Below are positions 56,230 to 64,000 of a stretch of DNA of 64,000 bases, one piece after another. The position numbers were made by a program, and so were the translations under genes. Within the stretch, counting starts at the first letter, position 1. Every line of letters starts with the position of its first letter. Location of the stretch: the NCBI GenBank assembly GCA_034359265.1, contig CP136898.1:35425501-35489500 (forward strand), in the 5' to 3' direction. This DNA comes from Canna indica (lineage: Eukaryota > Streptophyta > Magnoliopsida > Zingiberales > Cannaceae). Below the pieces are notes generated by a model. That model was given only the letters and a program-made list of their open reading frames with translations. It did no database searches and was not told where the DNA came from.

Positions 56230-58610
56230 CTTCCTTATATAAAAATTTTATTTGGTGCAGCGCACGAGATCGGGGAATAGCAGGGTTGAGTCGCGAAAAT
56301 CGACAAGAATAGAAGGTATAATTCAATTTGTTTGACTCGTGAGTTATGTTTATATGATTTATGTACTAGATCGATTCAAGTCGGGTTGAAATTGGGTTTG
56401 CGAGTCGAGTCGGGGCTAAATTCGGACTCGGGTTGAGTTGAGTGGGGTAACTTAAGTCATGAGGGCATCTTTGTCAAAAAAAAGGGATTAAAATCCTCTC
56501 ACCCCAAGCCGTCGTGCGGCTCAAGGAAAGAGGGGGCCGCACACAACCCGAGGGAAGATGAAAGGGGAGAGGAGCTTGTGGACGATGTCGGTCGCGTGTC
56601 GATGTCGGAGAGATCGAGATCGTCCTCATCTAGTCCATCTCCTTCATCCGATCAAGGTGAGTGGTCTAACTGAGATCCATAGGGTAGGCGGGTAGCCGAC
56701 CCAAGGTATTAGGGATTTTGTCGATTTCTCGTCATATTTTCGTCGTCTCGTCGAAATTTTTATCGAGATCTGATCCTCTTGTGTATATGTTGTTTAACGA
56801 CAAAGTTTCACGGAGTTTTCCTCGGATTTTAGGGTTGGCCGCATGAAGGAAAAAGGGGAAATGTCATGCCAAATTTTTTCCCAACTTCCTAGAGTGGTCG
56901 TGACCTCTTAGATCGGGTTCTTTTCATAATTTGTGGCTCGATTATTCTTGATCACGACCAAAAACCCTCTTCTTCTACCCTGATCAATCTCGGCCGAGCA
57001 TGAGTAACCTAGGTTAGGTTCGGCCGCGTGGATGTGAGGAGGGGAAAGAGGCTCGACTTGGTTCATGCTTATTCATGTGGATAATTGTAGAACAAATTGC
57101 CTATATTATATATGCTGTGATGAACCCAAAAGTTGACATTTTTATGCTTATGAAATGTGGTTACACTTAAGGAATATAGGGCTCGTTTGGTACATCGTAT
57201 AGTACTAACCTGTATAGTATTAGTCTGTATTGATTAACCTGTATAGTACTAGCATGTATTGTACTATTATTATACAGTGCTTGGTGCACACATGTACTAA
57301 CCTGTATAGTGCAAGTATATATTGACTAACCTGTATAATATAATATAATATAATATAATATAATATAATATAATATAACGTAACATATAATATAATATAA
57401 TATAATATAATATAATGCAATGTAATATATATATATTATATATAATATAATATAATATAATATATAATAATATACACTATAATATTATATTATATGTAAT
57501 ATATTATAATAATATAATAATATATTTTATCATTAAAAATATTTCATAAATTAAAATTATTTTTTAAATATTTTTTTAATATTATATATATATATATTAA
57601 TTTTTGCCCGGAGGTAAAATAAGTATTCAAAATATTGAAAATTCTAGTGTAGGCTAATGAAGAGCTTTGAGAGTGTATTACTAATACATCTTATGGCAGC
57701 TTATGAGGTATTATTTTTAGTGCAGGTATTAGTTAATATCCTTCCCAAACACTGTATAGTATTATCTTAATACTATACAGAAGGCTTATATAGGGTACCA
57801 AACGTGCCCATAATACATAGACTAGGTTTCACACCTAGGGAAGGATAGCGGACATTGGTACTCAACTAGTGAGACTCGAGGAAGGGGTCGGGTATGGGTT
57901 AATGTCCGGGGATTTAGATGGAAGTTTTTCTTTGAGAAACTCTGATTGTGTATTGTGATTGAGATGGTCTACTGAGGAGTATCGATAGTCGGAACGACTA
58001 TTACTCGACTCAGCGGTGATTAGGGTCTTGAGATTGCACCAGCGGGCCTGCTAGGTATTAGACCCGAGTGGTGGAGGGTCTTGAGATTTCGTCAGTGGGC
58101 CACGCTGATGGTAGACCCGAGTCGGGTGGGACTAGCTATCCCTAATCCGGTGGGATCCTTAGACTAGTTGACCATCCTAGTCGACAAGCCCGATGATTGT
58201 TATTGACATTCCTTGTATGTTGTATAGGTCGGTGCGGTCGAGTACTGAATTATGGTGAAGGCCGGACAGAGCCGAACCATTCATGCAGGATGAGGCCATA
58301 GTGACCGAAAGATACTCAGTCTGAAGGAGACGATATGGCCAGATTACTTATTCGCATAGGTTGGCCAATTGGCCGGTTACCATGATATGACTAGCATAGA
58401 CTCATTTATGTGCTTGTGTATACATTTATATGTTATCATATCAGGGATTTAAGTGGAGGTTCGGAAGGATCGCTCACTGAATTCCTTGTGAACTCACAGT
58501 TTCTTGTTTTATTTTTTTTTGTAGAGCCCGACCAGCGAGGTACGGCTTGGTGGCATGGTGCGACTGGAGGGCAGGCGTTGGCACAGATCTCGTAGCAAGC
58601 AGTCATGTAG
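56230..58610 (+). repeat. 3' LTR of gypsy D, truncated at both ends
   Basis: Begins TTCCTTATATAAAAATTTTATTTGG, matching the 5' LTR from its base 16 or so. It lacks about 280 bp near 57068 (5' LTR 30949-31225) and stops at about 58610 in GCAGTCATGTAG, where the 5' LTR has 300 more bases. It carries a MITE at 57179-57809. The donor at 56657 and acceptor at 58524 are intact. Confidence 0.9.
57179..57809. mobile_element. Harbinger/Tourist-like MITE (631 bp) with AT-rich microsatellite core
   Basis: Inverted ends GGGCTCGTTTGGTAC and GGGCACGTTTGGTAC with a 3-bp duplication ATA (57176-57178, 57810-57812); removing it restores the 5' LTR sequence. The core (57335-57560) is an ATAAT-type microsatellite. 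The TIR style and 3-bp duplication suggest PIF/Harbinger, although the usual target is TAA/TTA. Confidence 0.8.
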
Positions 58611-59163
58611 GCATTTTTTCGTTCGTTGGACTCCGATCGATCGTCGGTCGATCGACCGATCGATTGCCCAGCGACCGCTGGCATTCTGCCCTTCTGCCGC
58701 TATGTTCGGTCGACTGGAGGGTCGATCGACTTTATCACGTTTTAAATCCTCTACTGTCCGATCGACCGAAGTAGCTACTACCAGAATTCAGCCTTGTTCG
58801 GTCGACTGAAGTGGCTACTGCTGATTTTCTGCCTTGTTCGGTCGATCGACCGGTCAACTGAACCTGGGCTGAGGCTGATTTTTATATTTTCTTTATTATA
58901 CGCTTTTTCATGGGTTTTGTTACCAAGTTTTGACTTGGATAATTTTACAAATTAGCTTGGGATGAGATCCTAGGGATATATTACAAGGAATCTACTTAAT
59001 TTATATCCGAGCCTTTCTTGACGATTTTTGCGATTCTCCGAGCGAAGTTCGCGTGCTTTTCACAACCTCAACCTGAACTCAAAACTACACACATATATAT
59101 TAAATACATGTTTGTTATCATCAAAATAGAGATCGAAGTGTATGGGGAACCCTTGGGCCAACA
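58611..59163 (-). repeat. 5' LTR of copia B, second part
   Basis: Matches 15877-16459, including the palindrome-rich zone (58625-58860), and ends CTTGGGCCAACA. It joins gypsy D without a target duplication, and about 20 LTR bases are missing, so a deletion spanned this junction. Confidence 0.9.
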
Positions 59164-59500
59164 AATTCCAGGTGATGGGTATGATATTGGAATCAAGAGT
59201 ATACCTGATGTGCAACGTGTCTGTATATAGTGTAGGATAGAGATGTCTCGGGGCGGATGGTGTCTCCTTGAATCTTGCAGGGATATACCCAGAATGGGTC
59301 GAGGTTTATCCCGAAAATGTCGAACTCATTACTGTCGAATCCCTAGTAATAAATGAATGATGCAGGTGTCCTTGTATGGCCGGGTGGAGCCCCTAGATTA
59401 GGTTGTAATTGGCTCGATCTGAGTTTGATTTATGAGTGTGAGGATTTTTGGATCTCATTCGATCGAGCCCAAAGAACTAGTCTAGTCCAATATTTTTTTT
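59164..59500 (-). repeat. LTR-like inverted repeat (right arm)
   Basis: Reverse complement matches about 14747-15075 over its full length with many substitutions (shared blocks: TTCGGGATAAACCTC, GGGGCTCCACCC, TTTGGGCTCG). Beyond 59500 similarity is lost. Confidence 0.75.
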
Positions 59501-60580
59501 AATCAAAGATGTTAATATCTTTCAAAGGTGAGTAACACCGAATGCTTGTGTCCGTTTAAAGTTTGAATATACATAAAAATAAATCCATATCATTTAGAAT
59601 TAATTTGACATGGTCAAACACATTCTTTTGTCTATCTTAAGTGATCTATGTTAGGAGTATACTTTTGATCTAATGATGTTATTCTATTGGGTCTTATTTG
59701 TCCACAATAAGGTCTTGTTGGGTTGCCGATGTTATTCAATTGGGTCTTATTTGTCCACGATAAGGTCCGGTTGGGTTGACAGTATTTCCTAGGAAGCACT
59801 CTTTAAAAAGACCAAAATATCCTTTACTGATAAATTAATATTTTTATTTTGTCATATATATTTTAAACATATAATTAATATAATTTGTTCGAAAAATTAA
59901 TTTTTATTAATAAATTTAAATATAAGTATAATATATTTCTATATACTTTATTATTATATAATTAATATATTTTAGTATATAATTATATAATATAATTAAT
60001 AGATCAAAATACTTATCATTTTTATTAGAACGATAAATATAATTATATATTTATTTTATTTTTACATAAAAAATATAAAAAATAATTTTTTTAGAATAAA
60101 AATAGTCATTAACTTATCTCGGGGAGTGGTAAAAGACTTTTTATATTTTGGAAATGCAAATTTCTTGGTACATGACTTTCTCTCGACTAAACTAACCCCG
60201 AGAACTTGGGAAGGAGAAGGAAGGGGTTGAGAGAGGAGTCAAAATAAACTTTTCTTCTTTAATTTGTCAACAATTTTGAATGGCCAATTCACTCACATCA
60301 CAAATATTTTGTTGAGGCTATTTTAGTCATAATAATTATATGTTAATCAACTAGGTCCCAGGTGCAACAGAAGAAATTGTGGTAGATTCAGTGGTACAAA
60401 AAATTAATAAAAGAAAGTGAAAAATGCTGGCTTAACTAATTTATCATTAAAGAACAATTAATTTTTAAAAAATTAAGGGCGAAAATTGCAAGAACGGCAA
60501 ACTTAGATTATCCAAAATTCTTTCTTCAGAGTTCACAATTATTTCCACGAATAACCCGAAGGCCGAAACCGCAAACGGAA
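59501..60580. other. AT-rich intergenic sequence
   Basis: No element or gene recognised. 59695-59770 has a short direct repeat (ATTGGGTCTTATTTGTCCAC, twice, 51 bases apart). 59820-60090 is strongly AT-rich. Confidence 0.6.
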
Positions 60581-60584
60581 AGAA

Positions 60585-60823
60585 CGTTGTCATTTCCTTC
60601 TTTGCTTCTGCCGGTGCCCGATTTATACGCCAACCTTCCCTTCGCTTTTGCTTTTGCCTAGCCGAGACGCGATCCCAGATTTTCTTAGAGGAAGTGCAGC
60701 GTCTCGGTCGGCATTAGTCTGCCACCGGGCCGGATTTCATCCCGCTTTGCCCGCGGACGTTGGCTTTCAAGATCCAGATACTACCATTAGGCTTCCGAGG
60801 ATCGGCGGTACACGGTGGAGGTA
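60585..60823 (+). promoter_or_regulatory. CpG-rich promoter/5' UTR of a probable host gene
   Basis: A sharp shift from AT-rich to GC-rich, pyrimidine-rich sequence, with a TATA-like ATTTATAC (60630-60637) and CT-rich stretches after it. No transposon similarity. Confidence 0.4.
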
Positions 60824-60896
60824 ATGGGCTCCAAAAAGGCGAAGAAGGCAACGAGGATCAATCGATCTCTCCAGGATTCGCACCCCCTGATTAAAG
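60824..60896 (+). CDS. Probable first coding exon of an unrecognised host gene
   Basis: ATG in a good context (GGTAATGGGC) opens 24 codons, MGSKKAKKATRINRSLQDSH then PLIK, ending AAAG|GTTAGC, an acceptable donor in phase 1. Without splicing the frame would stop two codons later. The N-terminus is basic, as in nuclear or nucleolar proteins. A phase-compatible acceptor TTGTTGCCAG at 61925-61934 would continue VPSPHKRRRLCQDTLTSWHK, again basic, up to a possible donor near 62010. I do not recognise the family. Alternative: chance ORF in a CpG-rich promoter. Confidence 0.4.
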
Positions 60897-61934
60897 GTTA
60901 GCGGTTCTGCCCCCTCGAGATCTCGTCCGGAATGCATTCGCAAGGTTGCTCTTTTGTTGGAGGTCTATGTTTGGGAGGGAGCACTTCTTTTCTTGAGTGC
61001 AATGAGAGAGGGGGCATTCGTCTTTCAACACTTATTTTAATTTTAATTTAGGATTGGAGTGCCCAGGTTTTTGTTATGTTTTATTATTGTGGTTATTTTC
61101 GACTAGCTGCTTTGGAATATCTTCATGGTCAATAAATAAAGTGCTAGCATTATCTGTGCAGTTTATAGGAATTTTGTTCCACTGGACTCAAAAGAGAGGT
61201 TATGCCTTTGGACAGATTTTCGAATTAGTATATGCTCTATTAATAGGAACAATGAAATCATTTGTTAAAGATGGAGGCGTACTGTAATTTTAATGTTGAT
61301 CAAACGAACATATGACATCAAATTCAATATTTTTGCGTTGTTTGGAGACTCAGGCAGACAGATAGGGCACCAGATTCCTATCAAGGAGATATGTCATTGA
61401 TCTATCTCTTGGTTAAAATAACTTTTTTATTATTGGATTTCTCAAATATATATAATATATATATTTTGTGAATTCCTAGATAAGAGTTGAGATACAACTA
61501 ATATAGTGAAAGCATCTCATAATTACTAATAAGAAACCTTACGATATTTCATCTGAAAATAGGAAGACGTCAGTTGTTTTTCTTTTCTTTTTTTAACTTG
61601 AACTAATAGCTTTCTTAATATTCATTAGCTACCCATTAGCTACTTTCCCTGTAAAGCTAGTTTAAATTATTGAAATACATTACCACTTATGTAAAGTTGA
61701 ATCTATGATGATTTTATCTACAAGCTACTTTGACTACCTAGAAGTGGCTCTTGCAATGTTAGTTGAACTACTTCACTCTTATTTGAAGTTAACAGTTTCT
61801 TTTTTAACTAAATCACCACAAACACTTTTACAATGCAAATAAATTTCTTTACGTCCTAATGTCCTATCAATAAGATGATTATGAAAATCCAATTTTGTCT
61901 GCTTGCTTGTCAGTTAATGTTTGTTGTTGCCAGT

Positions 61935-62010
61935 TCCAAGCCCACATAAACGAAGAAGGTTGTGTCAGGATACTCTGACAAGTTGGCATAAATCTTTGTT
62001 TTATTTTGTG
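61935..62010 (+). CDS. Possible second exon of the same host gene
   Basis: Follows a good acceptor (TTTGTTGTTGCCAG). In the phase left by exon 1 it is open for about 25 codons (PSPHKRRRLCQDTLTSWHKS) and then becomes hydrophobic before TGA at 62023-62025. A donor GTATCT at about 62009 is possible. Weak evidence; transcript data would decide. Confidence 0.25.
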
Positions 62011-64000
62011 TGCATGTATCTTTGCTGATTTGGATCGTTAAGTTAGGTTGCCATAATGTTTAGTCTTTTTATCCCTGAATCTTTTGAAAGTAGAGACTGT
62101 TATAAGGGAGGGTGGCTAGAAAATCAATCACATTAGTGTTAGAATGCAGTATGAATAACTGAATAAGAAGATTATTCTAGTGCTTTGGTCAGTGCAAGTA
62201 AAGAAGTTAGTTGAAATTCTAGGATGAATAATCACCAATTTGATTTGGAGACTAAGGATTAGACAAACTGAAAATTAGGATAATCTTCTTGTAGCATTGA
62301 GCAATTCAGAATATAATTGAATGAAGTTTAGGGTCAGTTTTGTAAGGATTTAACTTGGTTATGGAGTATGCGATGTATCACTTGTCTAACATGTAGCTCC
62401 ACGAAATTTTATTTCTCTCTATATGCTGAACACTTCAAGGTTAATAGATCTTTGCAGACATCTCGTTGAAGCTTCTAGCCTTTACAGATGAGTCCTAATG
62501 ACATTATTATTGGAATAGAACTAAATTTTTTTGGAAAACCCTGGCCCTCGTGCCTCTTTGCACAGTATACATATCATTAGATTCGAGCAACATTGTCTTT
62601 TGTGGATCTTCGACTCCTCATCCTGCTCATATAAACTTTCATATAATTTAGATTATGAACCAAGCATTTACAAGGATAACCAGGATGGATGTTTGAGAGG
62701 AGCAACATCTTCAAATCTCTTCTATTTTCCCTCCCACTTTCTCACATAACCTCCCATTTGTAGCTGCATGCTTAACTCCTTGATGCTTTCCTCTCACCTT
62801 GTGTACCAAATTGAGCACCTAAGCCATACCAGATCCTGATATCACCATCAAATAGAGCATGATGTGAACATACACCTCAGTACTTTTTTGAAGATAACGT
62901 AAACCTTGGTAATTAATTAATCATAAGTGTATGGAAGTTAATGATATATTAGAATTGGAGGACAATCTGCTCCAAAATGAAGAAGAGCCCATCCTTGTTG
63001 AAGAATTAGGCATGCCAAGAAGATTGATACCACATATCAAAGAGACAAAGAGATACAATATTGATACATACCAGCCACATGTGTGTACGCCGATCATGTA
63101 CAAAAAGAGAAAAAAAAAGGATATGAAGAATTAATGTATGTTAAATTCATACCTCAGATCTTGAAGGTTGCTTGCTGATAGCCGACATCAACTGGGAGGC
63201 AGCATACAAGAGTTGTAAGCCCGAGGAAAACTAGATGATGATTTGAGAGGTAAGACTATGGATTTAGCTTTATTTCTCATTTCCAGTAGTACAATGACAC
63301 CTTGGACTGTATAAGAGTGTAAGATGCTGAGAGAACGTGAAGGGAAAGCAGCAGTACTTATAATCAGTTTTCATAGTGTGGTTGGTGGGAAGGCCATTCC
63401 CCTAAAAGTGATCACCTCTTGTCATGTGGCCTCTTTCTCAAATTCAAGTTTTAGACCTGGTTTCACCCTCTGATGTCAAGCATTACCATTGTTGCTTTAC
63501 ATGGCAATGCCCAATGGTGGTAAGAACTGGATAGGAATGGTGGTTCAAAGGAGCATTAGGTATTATTCTCAAGGGGCCAGTCCAGGTGTCTCAAACATGG
63601 TGGAATTGGTTCAGGTCGTGATGACATCAGTTATTCAAGTATGGAAGATAATTGGGAACTTAACAGGAGATTAGCCTTCCATAGATTTGAAAAAAATACA
63701 TATTTCATGATAGATTTGTAAAAATAAAGTATGAAACAGATTTGAAAATAATTATAAAATTTCTGGATAGATTTAGATGTTATCCCTAATTTTAATACCA
63801 ATGACCTTTTAGATATTGCAAGCTCTCATTCATTTTTGGTAAATATTTTAAAGATTTGTTGCTGGTATCTAGAGCAACCAATGAGTGTAATGACTACAAA
63901 TGCATTCTGTATATCTTGTTAAATTTGATTGGATGACCAACTTTCCTAAAAGTTTAAGCTCTTAGGAAAGAGATCAATTCATGCATTTATATTTTTAACA
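62011..64000. other. Intron or intergenic DNA, no assigned gene
   Basis: An isolated 67-codon open frame at 62931-63134 (acidic first half, EVNDILELEDNLLQNEEEP, then KKRKKK) could be an exon remnant but has no recognisable domain. The remainder shows no transposon ends or RNA genes that I can support. Confidence 0.4.

Larger units (their letters stand above)
30086..58610 (+). mobile_element. Gypsy D: Tekay/Del chromovirus with truncated 3' LTR
   Basis: The 5' LTR is 30086-32412, gag-pol runs 32630-36560 and, after copia C, 55500-56229, and the 3' LTR is 56230-58610. The own sequence is about 9 kb. The 3' LTR lacks its first 16 or so bases and its last 290 or so, and the neighbouring copia B LTR lacks about 20 bases, so no target duplication survives. 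Tekay/Del membership is inferred from the pol motifs ([28 protein letters not shown]), the chromodomain-type end and the 2.3-2.5 kb LTRs. Confidence 0.9.
15172..59163 (-). mobile_element. Copia B: Sirevirus-like Ty1/copia element, complete but heavily nested
   Basis: The 3' LTR is 15172-16459 and the 5' LTR is in two pieces, 29418-30085 and about 58611-59163. PBS and PPT are present. Flanks carry AATTA on the left and AATTC on the right, a 4 of 5 match that fits a worn target duplication. Its own sequence is about 8.8 kb; the rest is CACTA-1 in integrase and gypsy D (with everything inside it) in the 5' LTR. Gag is the best-kept gene; pol has many breaks. Confidence 0.9.

Noticed and set aside
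57220..57420. ORF of repeated Tyr-Ile-Leu
   Set aside because: Translation of the ATAAT microsatellite in a MITE.
61054..61287. 77-codon ORF with hydrophobic segments
   Set aside because: Lies in the likely first intron of the host gene, with no recognisable domain; hydrophobicity follows from T-rich composition.

Overview
The window is a stretch of repeat-dense flowering-plant nuclear DNA. It is almost entirely transposons nested inside one another. Evidence for a plant: Ty1/copia elements of the Sirevirus type and Ty3/gypsy elements of the Tekay/Del chromovirus type, CACTA (En/Spm) transposons with a Ptta/En/Spm transposase relic, hAT and Harbinger-like MITEs, and captured fragments of plant genes. 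I cannot name the species. No rRNA, tRNA, CRISPR or bacterial-style gene was seen.

Layout. (1) 1-2475: 3' end of a copia element (+), with RNase H tail, a long post-pol region, polypurine tract and LTR. (2) 2476-14672: copia A (-), decayed, broken by a solo Tekay LTR (3186-5686, TSD TGACT), a TIR element (6500-11508) that carries a CACTA element (7191-10889, TSD ATA), and a solo copia LTR (12791-14228, TSD TTCTT). (3) 14717-15171 and 59164-59500: two halves of an inverted repeat made of LTR sequence, split by copia B. (4) 15172-59163: copia B (-). Its integrase holds CACTA-1 (19413-27092, TSD ATC), and its 5' LTR holds gypsy D (30086-58610, +). (5) The integrase of gypsy D holds copia C (36561-55499, -, TSD AGAGA). 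Copia C in turn holds a hAT MITE (42037-42718, TSD CTTAAGGG) and gypsy E (43287-53342, +, TSD ATCTT), both in gag. The 3' LTR of gypsy D holds a Harbinger-like MITE (57179-57809, TSD ATA). (6) 59500-64000: probable host DNA with a CpG-rich promoter-like patch and a likely first exon of an unrecognised gene at 60824-60896.

Insertion order follows from the nesting: LTR palindrome, then copia B, then gypsy D, then copia C, then gypsy E. No pol is intact. Coding parts can be read by comparing the related copies (copia A/B/C; gypsy D/E), and many stop codons in one gypsy copy are CAG or TGG in the other.

Most interesting points: a conserved splice donor and acceptor pair in all five Tekay LTRs, suggesting a 1.5-1.7 kb leader intron within the LTR; CACTA-1 carrying pieces of a short-chain dehydrogenase gene and an EDRF1-like gene; a 175-bp direct duplication flanking the 5-kb TIR element; stop codons arising at CAG/CTGG sites, as expected from CHG methylation; and dense TCGA palindromes just upstream of the TATA box in the copia LTRs.
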